Of a DNA stretch of 64,000 bases, positions 47,084 through 55,208 are shown piece after piece. Below the pieces are notes generated by a model that was not told where the DNA came from, did no database searches, and saw only the letters and a program-made list of their open reading frames with translations. Both the position numbers and the translations under genes were made by a program. Origin of the DNA: Streptacidiphilus sp. PB12-B1b (GTDB lineage Bacteria > Actinomycetota > Actinomycetes > Streptomycetales > Streptomycetaceae); NCBI RefSeq assembly GCF_014084125.1, contig NZ_CP048405.1, forward strand, positions 1,426,001 to 1,490,000, written 5' to 3'. The first letter of the stretch is position 1. Every line of letters starts with the position of its first letter.

Positions 47084-47800
47084 TCAGCGCGGGCCGGGAG
47101 CCGTGCGCGGGAGCGGCCGACGCGGGCGGATGCCCCGGGCCGGACGCTCCAGTATGACCGGCACGCCGTTCTGGAGGTCGAGCCGCCGCTGCCGGTCCGA
47201 CACGCAGAACAGGCAGGCGCCGTCCGCCGTCGGGTCCGTCGGCGCGCCGGGGTGGACCTCGCAGCCGGAGGTGTTGCGCGGCCGGGACAGCTCGCGGGCC
47301 ACGATGAACGCCTGGTGCACCGCGTCCGCCAGCTGCGAGAACTCGGCGTCCGCCGAGCGCAGCGACAGCCCGTAGGCCAGATCGCCGGTCGTCCGGACGA
47401 AGCGCTGCAGCAGCTCGAAGGTGTACGGGGGCGCCGGGATCGGATACCCCAGCGCGTTCGCCCGGGGCGCGACCGCCGGCAGGTCGGCGACGGCGGTGCC
47501 CCGGCGCCGGGCGTCGTTGCACAGCAGGCAGCGGGACCAGCCCTGCGGGGCCTCCGGGTCGATCGCCCCGTTGGGGTGCCGGTCGCAGCCGGTGTACGTC
47601 CGCGCCGGAGCGAGGTTCCGGGCGACGGTGAACAGCAGGTACAGCTCGTCGGTCACGACCTCCAGCTCGGCCGGATGCGAGTCCGCGTACAGTGCGCGGA
47701 CGGTGCCGTCGAGCGCCGCGAGCTTGGTGCGGAACTCTCCGAGGAGGAAGGGCCTGCCGGTAGGAACGGCGTAGCGCTGGTTGCGTCGCGTGTCGTTCAT
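47084..47800 (-). CDS. Hypothetical protein with two repeated Cys/His (probable zinc) modules
   Basis: 238 aa made of two similar halves. Half 1: LYLLFTVARNLAPARTYTGC, then CDRHPNGAI and WSRCLLCNDARRRG. Half 2: HQAFIVARELSRPRNTSGC, then CEVHPGAPT and GACLFCVSDRQRR. Each half ends in Cys-x2-His ... Cys-x2-Cys, a plausible zinc knuckle after a helical segment. ATG at 47800. No family recognised. The Pro/Arg tail looks disordered. Could bind nucleic acid or protein (inference). Isolated between the tRNA and the Ala/Glu-rich gene. Confidence 0.8.
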   Translation of the reverse strand: MNDTRRNQRYAVPTGRPFLLGEFRTKLAALDGTVRALYADSHPAELEVVTDELYLLFTVARNLAPARTYTGCDRHPNGAIDPEAPQGWSRCLLCNDARRRGTAVADLPAVAPRANALGYPIPAPPYTFELLQRFVRTTGDLAYGLSLRSADAEFSQLADAVHQAFIVARELSRPRNTSGCEVHPGAPTDPTADGACLFCVSDRQRRLDLQNGVPVILERPARGIRPRRPLPRTAPGPR

Positions 47801-48044
47801 GGGGACCAGAGTGTCACGCCCTCGGCAGTGCTCCAAGCGGGGAGACGGTGGGGGCGGGTGGCGGGAATGGCTGGTGGGGCGTCAGGAGGGCTCTGGGGAA
47901 AAGGGGTTGCCGGGGGCGGCGGGAACGGCAGCGGCCCGGCGGTCGGATCGGGTCCGAGCGCCGGGCCGCAGGCCGCTGGCCGCGGAGGCGGTGGGGCCGT
48001 GAGGCGTGGGGCCGTGGGGCTGTCGGCTGCGGGGTTGCAGGAGG

Positions 48045-50330
48045 TCAGCTGCGGGCTTCGGCGACTGCCGCGCCGAGCGACTCCTTGATGCGCGGGCCGA
48101 GCCGGGAGAAGCCCAGCTCCTTCATGGCCGCCCGGAGAAGCTCGTCGTCCGTGCGGTCGACGCCGTCGCCGTCGATCCAGTGCACGACCGACAGCAGCTC
48201 CGCTGCCGAGTAGGCGCTGACCGGCCGCCCCGGCGTGACGGCCGGCTTCGCCGACCGCGCCGCGGGGACGCCTGCGGCGGGCGCGGGGGCCGCAGCGGGG
48301 GCGGGGGACGCCTCGGCGGCGGGTGCGGGCTCCGGCGCGGGGGCGGCGTCGGTGGCGGGTACCGGCTCAGCGACGGGCTCGGCTTCGGCGACGGGCTTGG
48401 CCTCGGCGACCGGTTCGGCGTCGGTGGCGGGCTCGGCCTCGGCGTCGGTGGCGGTGGCGTGCACCGGCTCGGCCTCGGCAGCGGGATCGGCTTCGGTGGC
48501 GGCTTCGGCTTCGGTGGCGGCTACCGGCTCGATCTCGGCGGCGGGGGCCTCGCCTTCGGCGACGGCCTCTGCCGGGGTCTCGGCCTGCGGGGCGTCCTCG
48601 GTCACGGCCTCGTCGGTGACTGCGACGGTCTCGGGCTCAGCCTCGGGCTCGACCACGGCGTCCGCCTCAGGCTCGACCACGGCGAGCGCCTCGACGTCGG
48701 CGTCGGCGTCGGACTCCGCCTCGGGCTCGACGTCAGCTGCCGGCTCGGTTGCAGCCGCTGCGTCGGCCTCGGACTCTGCCTCGGCGGCGGCCTCCTCCTC
48801 GGCCTGTGCCTCGGTCGCGGGCTGCGGGTCGGCGGCAACCTCGGCCTCCGGCGCTGCCTCCGCCGCAACGGTCTCCGCCTCGGCCTCGGCCTCGGGGGCC
48901 GTCTCCGCCGTCTCGGCCTCGGGGGCTGCTGCCTCTTGGACCTTGGGGGCAGTCGCCGTGTCCTCGTCGGCTTCGGCTGCGGCCTCGGAGGTGGTTTTGG
49001 CCGCCTCTGCCTCGGCGTCGACCTCCGCTGCGGGCTCGGGGGTGGCCTCGATCTCGGTGGTCGTCGCTTCGGCTTCGGGGGCTGCCTCGGCGTCCTGGTC
49101 GGCTTCCGCCTCGGCGTCGGGGGTGGCCTTGGGCGCCTCCGCCTCGATCTTCGCCTCGATCTCGGCCTCGGCTTCGGGGGCTGCCTCGGCGTTTGCCTCG
49201 GCGGCTGCTTCCGCCTGGACCTCGGCCTCGGGAGCGGGCTTGGCCTCGGCGTTTGCCTCGGTCGGGGTCGTCGGGGGGGTCTCCGCCTGGACCTCGGTCT
49301 CGACGGTGGGGGTCGGGGGGGCGACTGCGGTGGCGGCGGCGGTGACGGCTTCGAGTGGCGTCGTGTCGCGGGCGTCGCCGTCCTCCCTCGGGCCGGGGAG
49401 CAGGGTCTGCAGGTCGTCGGAGCGGGTCGTGCCGAGGGTGCGGTCGCAGGCGGCGGCGACGGCCTCGCTGTCGGCGTGCTGTTCGGCGAGCTCGGCCAGC
49501 AGCTCGCCGTGGCCCTGCTGCTCGATGCCGTCGCGCAGGGCGCGCAGCGTGGGCAGCCGGTAGAGGGTGCCCTCGTCGGCGGCGAGTTCGTCGACGAGGT
49601 CGGCCAGCTCCGGGAACGGCATCGCGGTCAGGTCGTACTCGGGCAGCAGCCGGTCCAGCTCGCGCAGGCCGGTCCGGGCGGCTTCGATGGCCTGGGCGGC
49701 GTTGTCGAGGACGGTCGCGTCGGCGGGGAGCGCGGGCCGGGCGCCGTTCGGCGAGAGCGCGGACCATTCGGTGCACTCGGCCGGGATGGCGGCGAGGGCC
49801 TCGTGCAGCGCTCCCCGGCGGACCGCCGGCGAGGTGGCCAGGGCGCGGGCCTCCCGGCGCAGGGCGCGGCGGCGGCTCCAGGACAGCGTGACTCCGTGCT
49901 CCTTGCGCCAGCGGCCGCTCGCGGTGGCGGCGGTGAGCTCGTCCAGGTCGAGCGCGGCGAACGCGGCGGGGGTCACCGTCGCCAGGGTGGCCCTGACCCG
50001 GAGCAGCAGGGCGACGGCCTCGCTGACCGCCGCGGCGGTGTTCAGCTCGCCCAGCGTGGTCTCGGCGACCAGCCGGGCGGCGGTCTCCCGGGTGGCGGGC
50101 AGGTCGCGGCCGCGCAGCTCGGCGAGGACGGTGGAGGCGGCACGGGCCTCCTCGGGGGTGGCGACCGTGTCGACCGCCGCGTACCAGGCGTGGGTCTTCG
50201 CGGTCAGGGTGAAGCCGCCCAGCTCGGCGTAGCTGAGCAGGTCCGCACGGACACCTGACGGGTTTTCGTTGCTGGGTTCGCTCGCTGGAGCCTGGGACGT
50301 CTCATCGGTGGACGGTTGGAGCGCGGTCAT
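48045..50330 (-). CDS. Large Ala/Glu-rich protein with helicase-tail-like C-terminal domain
   Basis: 761 aa in three parts. Residues 1 to about 325 are helical (ELDRLLPEYDLTAMPFPELA; LYRLPTLRALRDGIEQQGHG), resembling the accessory helical region of very large actinobacterial SF1 helicases. About 327-698 are almost only Ala, Glu, Pro, Thr, Val and Asp (EAEAE/PEAEA motifs): acidic and disordered or extended. The last about 62 residues (AELLSVVHWIDGDGVDRTDD; LLRAAMKELGFSRLGPRIKE) match the small C-terminal domain of the same helicases. No Walker motif is present. The ATG at 50330 is the only start fitting the N-terminus. Function unknown; the helicase comparison is from memory and needs an HMM search. 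Confidence 0.8.
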   Translation of the reverse strand: MTALQPSTDETSQAPASEPSNENPSGVRADLLSYAELGGFTLTAKTHAWYAAVDTVATPEEARAASTVLAELRGRDLPATRETAARLVAETTLGELNTAAAVSEAVALLLRVRATLATVTPAAFAALDLDELTAATASGRWRKEHGVTLSWSRRRALRREARALATSPAVRRGALHEALAAIPAECTEWSALSPNGARPALPADATVLDNAAQAIEAARTGLRELDRLLPEYDLTAMPFPELADLVDELAADEGTLYRLPTLRALRDGIEQQGHGELLAELAEQHADSEAVAAACDRTLGTTRSDDLQTLLPGPREDGDARDTTPLEAVTAAATAVAPPTPTVETEVQAETPPTTPTEANAEAKPAPEAEVQAEAAAEANAEAAPEAEAEIEAKIEAEAPKATPDAEAEADQDAEAAPEAEATTTEIEATPEPAAEVDAEAEAAKTTSEAAAEADEDTATAPKVQEAAAPEAETAETAPEAEAEAETVAAEAAPEAEVAADPQPATEAQAEEEAAAEAESEADAAAATEPAADVEPEAESDADADVEALAVVEPEADAVVEPEAEPETVAVTDEAVTEDAPQAETPAEAVAEGEAPAAEIEPVAATEAEAATEADPAAEAEPVHATATDAEAEPATDAEPVAEAKPVAEAEPVAEPVPATDAAPAPEPAPAAEASPAPAAAPAPAAGVPAARSAKPAVTPGRPVSAYSAAELLSVVHWIDGDGVDRTDDELLRAAMKELGFSRLGPRIKESLGAAVAEARS

Positions 50331-50866
50331 AGTGTGGTCCGATTCGTGGCAGGGAGGACTGCGGCGCCGGGCTGGAGGCGGCGCTGCACGCGAACTGCTG
50401 CCGGACGGTCCCTTGCGGGCGGCTCCGTCCGACGCGGGGTTCCGTACGGCGCGAACGCTCACGATACGGGTGAGCCCCGGTGCCGTGCACGCACCCACGT
50501 CGCTATTGCCCGGCTGCGCTCCCGTATGGGGCAGCGTTCCGTGCGTACCGCTGCGACCTGCGCGCATGCGCGGGGTGCGGGTGACGCGTGGGGGACGCGC
50601 GGGCGGCGTGGGGGAGGTGCGCGGCAACGCGGGCCGCTGCGGGGGCGGTTCCGCCGGTCGCGGTCGGCGACAGCACGGCCGGGGGCCGCGCCGGGCGGTT
50701 CCGCGCGGCCGGGTGAGCGGCGGACGCGGCCGGGTCCGTCGGCGGGCTTGCCGGTGCGGGCGGTGTCGCGCGGACGGCCGGGGTGTCGGCGGCCGCGCGG
50801 TCAACGCGCCGGTAGGACAAGGCTGCTGACATATCATCCGACTTGCGGCCCCGGTCCCGGACGCGG
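50331..50866. other. GC-rich intergenic region, no supported gene
   Basis: About 535 bp between the Ala/Glu-rich gene start and the transpeptidase terminator. Open frames on both strands are Arg/Pro/Ala-rich composition artefacts without RBS. It should contain the promoter of the minus-strand gene starting at 50330. Confidence 0.55.
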
Positions 50867-50901
50867 CGGTGCGCCCGCAGGCGGGGCCTGCGGGCGCACC
50901 G
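50867..50901 (-). terminator. Strong hairpin terminator after L,D-transpeptidase gene
   Basis: A perfect 15-bp stem, CGGTGCGCCCGCAGG (50867-50881) and CCTGCGGGCGCACCG (50887-50901), with a 5-nt loop, 36 bp past the transpeptidase stop on the minus strand. Confidence 0.9.
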
Positions 50902-50937
50902 GGGGGTCAACGCGCGGCGGGTGTCACGGTCGGGGCG

Positions 50938-51978
50938 TCAGGACGTGGTGGTGGTCTGCTGCCCGCTCGCGCTGCCGGACAGCCACTGCGTCCAGCTCAG
51001 GTTGAAGTCGGCGTAGCCGTTGTCGCCGGCGGCCAGGCCGCGCGGGGAGCCGGTGATGGTGATCGGGTCGCCCTGCTCCACGTAGTTGTAGAACCACTTG
51101 GCGTTGTCCAGCGACAGGTGCACGCAGCCGTGCGAGCCGTAGCTGTGGCCCGGGTACGGGTCGCCGGTGGAGTAGTGGACGTACGTGCCGGACGTCGTCA
51201 GCTGGACGTCCCAGGGCAGCGTGATGTCGTAGAAGTTCGGGTTGTTCTTGTCGCAGGTGATGTCGACGCTGCACGAGGTCATCCGCACCTCGGGCTGCTT
51301 GTCCATGACCGCCATCGTGCCGTCCCAGGACGGGAACTGCGGGCTGCCCGCGTCGATCGGCATGGTCTTCACCAGGGTGCCGTTGCGGTAGACCTTCATG
51401 GAGTGGTCGGGCGCGGACACCTTGGTCTCGACGTCGGCGCCGACGGTGAAGCTGTGGGTGTAGCTGTGGACGCCGTAGCGGCCGTTGCCGTCGCTTACGT
51501 TGGTCAGGTCCGCGTCCACGGTGACCTTGGTGCCGCTCGGCCAGTACTTCTCCGGACGCCAGTCGGCCCGGGTGCTGGTGAACCAGTGCCAGGCGCCGGT
51601 GACCGGCACCGAGGTGGTGATCTTCATGGCCTTCTCGACCGCGGCGCGGGCCGAGGAGGCGACCGGGTTGCTGAAGACCACGGATATGGGCATGGCCACG
51701 CCCACCGTGCTGCCAGTCTCCGGTTCTATGGTGTTCAGCAGCATCGGCGGCCCGGACGGGTGCGTGGGCGTCGGCGATGCGCTGGGGGTGCTGCTGGTGC
51801 CGGCGCTCGCGGTCGAGCCGCTGCCGGTGCTCGCGCCGGTGCTGCTGCTCGCACCGGCGCTGCTCCCTGCGGCCGGCTTCCCGGCGGTGGCAGAGGCACT
51901 GCCGCCGCACGCGCTCGCGCTTGCCAGTACCGCACTCACCAGGAGTGCGATCCCGATGCTGCCCTTGATCCGCCCCAC
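50938..51978 (-). CDS. L,D-transpeptidase lipoprotein (YkuD domain)
   Basis: 346 aa. N-terminal lipoprotein signal (GIALLVSAVLASASACGG, lipobox Cys near residue 24), a Ser/Thr/Ala-rich spacer (to about residue 75), an Ig-like domain (IEPETGSTVGVAMPISVVFS) and a YkuD catalytic domain with SHGCVHLSLDNA (catalytic Cys, His) and an upstream His in TYVHYSTGDP. Forms 3-3 peptidoglycan crosslinks at the cell surface, common in actinomycetes. GTG start at 51978 with GGAGCAGG upstream. Monocistronic, ending at a strong terminator. Confidence 0.94.
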   Translation of the reverse strand: MGRIKGSIGIALLVSAVLASASACGGSASATAGKPAAGSSAGASSSTGASTGSGSTASAGTSSTPSASPTPTHPSGPPMLLNTIEPETGSTVGVAMPISVVFSNPVASSARAAVEKAMKITTSVPVTGAWHWFTSTRADWRPEKYWPSGTKVTVDADLTNVSDGNGRYGVHSYTHSFTVGADVETKVSAPDHSMKVYRNGTLVKTMPIDAGSPQFPSWDGTMAVMDKQPEVRMTSCSVDITCDKNNPNFYDITLPWDVQLTTSGTYVHYSTGDPYPGHSYGSHGCVHLSLDNAKWFYNYVEQGDPITITGSPRGLAAGDNGYADFNLSWTQWLSGSASGQQTTTTS

Positions 51979-52084
51979 GCGCCTGCTCCGCTCACGTCAC
52001 TCATCAGATACGCCGACAATCCTAGAGACCTCGGACTGTACGCAGGCGGTTGCGGCGGACTAGTAAAGCGAAGGCCAAGATTGG

Positions 52085-52098
52085 GACACGGCCGTGTC
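52085..52098. promoter_or_regulatory. 14-bp perfect palindrome between L,D-transpeptidase and hemC-like genes
   Basis: GACACGGCCGTGTC, perfect dyad with no spacer, in the 186-bp gap between the transpeptidase start and the hemC-like stop. A protein site for the transpeptidase promoter is possible; too short for a terminator. Confidence 0.35.
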
Positions 52099-52164
52099 AC
52101 CGGCTCCTGCGTCAACGCTGTGAGCAGGCTGTATGGACGGCCGCGCGGACCCTCGCCGGGCAGG

Positions 52165-53103
52165 TCAGACGGCCGCCGGGGTCGGCCTGATGGCTGCGAG
52201 GATCGCGCCCGCGCCCTGGTCGAGCAGGTCCCGGGCCAGGGCTGCGCCGAGCCGTTCCGGGGCGGCGGCCGGTCCGGTCAGGGTGCCGGAGACGCGCCTG
52301 GTCCCGTCCAGCGAGGTGACCTGGGCGAAAAGCGAGAGCGAGCCGTCGGGCCGGGTGTGCGCCCAGGCGCCCACGGGGACGCTGCACCCGCCGTGCAGCT
52401 CGGCGAGCAGCGCCCGCTCCGCCCGGACCTCCCGGTCCGTGCCGGTGTCGCCCGCCGTGGACAGCACCGCCTGCACGGCCTGGTTGTCCTCGCGGACCTG
52501 CACCCCGAGCGCGCCCTGTCCCGGACTCGGCGGGAACAGCTCCAGCGGCAACAGCTCCCCGATCGCGTCGTCCAGGCCCAGCCGGTGCAGGCCCGCGGCG
52601 GCGAGGACGACGGCGTCCAGGCCCTCGGTCTTGATCTTCTGCAGCCGCGGCGGCACATTGCCCCGGATCGGGACGATCTGCAGATCCGGTCGTACGGCGA
52701 GGAGTTGGGCGATCCGCCGGGGCGCGCCGGTACCCACCCGGGCGCCCCGGCGCAGACCGGCCAGGGTGGAGCCGCAGAGGGCGTCCCGGACGTCCTCCCG
52801 GCCGGGCGGCGGCATCAGCACCAGGCCCTCGGGATTGGCCGTCGGAAGGTCCTTCAGGGAATGGATGACCACATCCACATCGCCGCGCACCAGGGCGGCT
52901 TCCTGTTCGGTGCTGAATGCGCTTCCGCCGCTGATCGCACTCACATCCGAAAGCAGTGACCGGCGGTCCCGGTCGCCGCCCTCGAGGATGGTCCGATGTG
53001 TGAACACCACCTCGGGGAAGCGCGCCCTGATCGGCGCGAGATGCTCTCTGACCTGGGCTTTCGCCAGATTGCTGGCGCGTGATCCGACGACGAACGCAGG
53101 CAC
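52165..53103 (-). CDS. hemC: Hydroxymethylbilane synthase-like protein (divergent HemC)
   Basis: 312 aa. Family hallmarks: VVGSRASNLAKAQVREHL start, DVVIHSLKDLPTANPEGLVL with the catalytic Asp, FPPSPGQGALGVQVRED, and LAELHGGCSVPVGAWAH with the Cys that carries the dipyrromethane cofactor. It differs from typical HemC in GTGAPRRIAQL (usually GTSSLRRxAQL) and RGNVPPRLQKI (usually RGNVxTRLxK). The start is the GTG at 53103 with GGGAGG six bases upstream; the ATG at 53124 has none. No other haem genes adjoin, unlike the canonical hemACD cluster, so this is likely a second, specialised paralogue (inference). Confidence 0.85.
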   Translation of the reverse strand: MPAFVVGSRASNLAKAQVREHLAPIRARFPEVVFTHRTILEGGDRDRRSLLSDVSAISGGSAFSTEQEAALVRGDVDVVIHSLKDLPTANPEGLVLMPPPGREDVRDALCGSTLAGLRRGARVGTGAPRRIAQLLAVRPDLQIVPIRGNVPPRLQKIKTEGLDAVVLAAAGLHRLGLDDAIGELLPLELFPPSPGQGALGVQVREDNQAVQAVLSTAGDTGTDREVRAERALLAELHGGCSVPVGAWAHTRPDGSLSLFAQVTSLDGTRRVSGTLTGPAAAPERLGAALARDLLDQGAGAILAAIRPTPAAV

Positions 53104-53191
53104 GGAGGTCCCCTCCCGATCCATGGGGCAATTCGGGACGCGTGGGTGTGCGCTCCCCGGGGAAAGGCTACTCGCCGGGGAATGCCGGCCA

Positions 53192-53210
53192 TTCCGACAA
53201 CCGGTCGGAA
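53192..53210. promoter_or_regulatory. Inverted repeat upstream of the hemC-like gene
   Basis: TTCCGAC (53192-53198) and GTCGGAA (53204-53210) with a 5-bp spacer, in the 319-bp divergent region between the hemC-like gene and a lipoprotein gene. The rest of that region shows no gene. Candidate operator; regulator unknown. Confidence 0.45.
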
Positions 53211-53422
53211 AAATGCCCGGCCGGTCCTTTCCGGTGCTTTCGCGCGGCCGTCGGAACAGGCGTTCGCGCTGGTCCCGGCCGGTGCCCGGGGGTCACCCGG
53301 ACGGCCCAGCACGGCGGGTGCACCGGCGCCCGGCGGCGGAAACTGGTCGCGGTACGGCCGGCTTCGGCCGAGGTAGCCCCGTGCGGGCCGCTGCCGGCCG
53401 TCAACTTCCTGGAGATTCTCTG

Positions 53423-53890
53423 ATGATGACGAAGCGTCAGATAGCGGGCGCGGCCCTGGTCGCGCTGCTCGTGGCCGGTCCGCTCGCCGGGTGCGGCAGC
53501 GGCGCCGCCTCCGACCTGGCCTCCCAGGCGACCTCGGCCGCCGCCGCGCTCGGCTCCCGGGCCGCCTCGGCAGCCGCCTCCGCCGCCTCGTCGGCGCTGG
53601 CGTCGGTCAAGGCCGGTGTGGACGCCACCGCGGACGTGAAGGCCGGGACGCCCGCCACCGCCTCGGACGGCCGCACCACAGCCGAGCTCACGATCGACAA
53701 CCCCACCTCGGACCAGCACACCTACACCGTCTCGATCTCCTTCAAGGCCCAGGACGGCTCCCTGCTCGACGTGGTCGTGGTCAACGTCCCGAATGTGCCC
53801 GCGCACGGCAGCGGGCACGCGACCGCCCGCTCCACGCACGACCTCACCGGCGCCACCAGCGCCGAGGTCACCGCGGCCCTCCGGCACTGA
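53423..53890 (+). CDS. Small lipoprotein with FxLYD-like domain
   Basis: 155 aa. Lipoprotein signal QIAGAALVALLVAGPLAGCG with lipobox LAGC, an Ala/Ser-rich helical spacer (about residues 28-68), then a beta-sandwich domain (TAELTIDNPTSDQHTYTVSI; FKAQDGSLLDVVVVNVPNVP; SGHATARSTHDL) of the FxLYD/DUF4352-like type found in surface lipoproteins. Tandem ATG at 53423/53426 after GGAGA. Function unknown. Divergent from the hemC-like gene. Confidence 0.85.
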   Translation: MMTKRQIAGAALVALLVAGPLAGCGSGAASDLASQATSAAAALGSRAASAAASAASSALASVKAGVDATADVKAGTPATASDGRTTAELTIDNPTSDQHTYTVSISFKAQDGSLLDVVVVNVPNVPAHGSGHATARSTHDLTGATSAEVTAALRH

Positions 53891-53903
53891 GCCGGGCCGG
53901 GCC

Positions 53904-54194
53904 TCACCGGCGCGGCCCGCGCCAAGCGGTGCGCGGTCGCAGCAGCTGCTCCCATTCGCGGTCCGGCTCGCCGGGGACGGTACGCCCGGCCGCCCGCCAG
54001 TCCGCGACCATCCGCGCGTACACCGGCCCGTCCGCTCCGGCGGCGGGCGGCGGCGCCAGGGGTGCGGGCAGCGGCGCGGGCACCGGCACCGTCCGGCGCG
54101 GGGGAGCGGGCGGCTCGGCGAGCCGCCCCTGCGCGGGCAGCAGGGTCACGGCGGTCCACCGGGGCGAGGTCACGCCCGGCCAACGGCGCCGCAC
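53904..54194 (-). CDS. Small conserved actinobacterial hypothetical protein
   Basis: 96 aa. A Pro/Ala-rich N-terminal half and a conserved-looking C-terminus (VYARMVADWRAAGRTVPGEP; DREWEQLLRP) that I recall as a short motif in many streptomycete proteins of unknown role. Start GTG at 54194, or GTG at 54173. Convergent with the lipoprotein gene, ending 13 bp from it. Confidence 0.6.
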   Translation of the reverse strand: MRRRWPGVTSPRWTAVTLLPAQGRLAEPPAPPRRTVPVPAPLPAPLAPPPAAGADGPVYARMVADWRAAGRTVPGEPDREWEQLLRPRTAWRGPRR

Positions 54195-54306
54195 CGGGCA
54201 GCGTCACGGCCACTACGCCGACCCGGGGGGCGCACGCGCTGCTCCGAGCAGGTGACGTCGGCCGGACCGGTCGGCCGTGGCCGGTCCGGGCGGCGGCCGG
54301 TGGCGG

Positions 54307-54984
54307 CTACTCGCCGCCGGTGTGCTCGGCGGCGTCCTGGTCGTCCCCGGCCCCGGAGGCGTCCGCCGGGTCCGCGCCGCCGCCGGGCCTGTGGTGCTCG
54401 CGCCGGCGCCAGACCACCAGCGCGGCGACCACCACCACCCCCAGGGCGATGGCCGCAGCCGTGCCCGCCTGCTTGGCGACCCTGCCGTACGCGGCCCCGG
54501 CGGCGTAGCCGAGGAGGGTGTAGCCGACCCCCCACACCACCCCGCCCAGGGCGTTGAACAGCAGGAACGTCCGGTAGCGCATGCCGCTGGTACCGGCGAT
54601 GGCGGGCATCAGCGCGCGGAAGAAGGCGATGAAGCGCCCCAGGAAGACGGCGGCCGCGCCCCGGCGGCGGACCAGGTCCCGGGCGCCCGCGATCCGGTCC
54701 TGGTGGCCGCGCAGCGGGCGCGAGGAGAGGATCGACGGCCCGAACCGGCGGCCCACCTCGTAGCCCACGGAGTCCCCGACGACGGCGGCGACCACCACCG
54801 TGACGACGACCCAGGCCAGCACGGCGTGGCCCTGGGCGGCCAGCGCGCCGCCCAGCAGCACCGCCGTCTCGCCGGGCAGCACGAAGCCGAAGAACAGGGC
54901 GTCCTCGCAGAAGACCAGGGCGCCGACCACCGCGTAGACGACGGGGCCGGAGAGGCCGGCGAGCCAGTCGGTGATCTCGTGCAC
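54307..54984 (-). CDS. DedA/VTT-family membrane protein
   Basis: 225 aa. DedA (VTT/SNARE-associated) features: LVFCEDALFFGFVLPGETAV, GDSVGYEVGRRFGPSI, LGRFIAFFRALMPAIAGTSG with the conserved FxRFxPxxR-like re-entrant region, and FLLFNALGGVVWGVGYTLLG. About five membrane segments plus a charged C-tail. Family proteins transport undecaprenyl-phosphate or other lipids across the membrane. The GTG at 54984 gives (M)HEITDWLAGLSGPVVY with AAGGGTGGGG upstream. Confidence 0.92.
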   Translation of the reverse strand: MHEITDWLAGLSGPVVYAVVGALVFCEDALFFGFVLPGETAVLLGGALAAQGHAVLAWVVVTVVVAAVVGDSVGYEVGRRFGPSILSSRPLRGHQDRIAGARDLVRRRGAAAVFLGRFIAFFRALMPAIAGTSGMRYRTFLLFNALGGVVWGVGYTLLGYAAGAAYGRVAKQAGTAAAIALGVVVVAALVVWRRREHHRPGGGADPADASGAGDDQDAAEHTGGE

Positions 54985-55208
54985 GGCCCCACCCTTCACC
55001 GCCGGGGGCCCGGACGCCGCCCCCGACCCGCTGGATCCGCGCGAATGCCCCCTATCGGCCGCCGTTGGCCGGTCCCGGATCGCGGACGGAACCGGCATCG
55101 CCTTGACTGGGAGCCGGACCGCCCCGCCCGCGCCCCCGACCGCCACGACCCCGCCCCGACCGCCGACGTCCGCCCCCCGGCGCTCCGCCCGCAGCGACAG
55201 GAGACCCC

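Noticed and set aside
50503-50910. 135-residue minus-strand frame before the Ala/Glu-rich gene
   Set aside because: Arg/Pro/Ala composition artefact that runs through the strong terminator hairpin.
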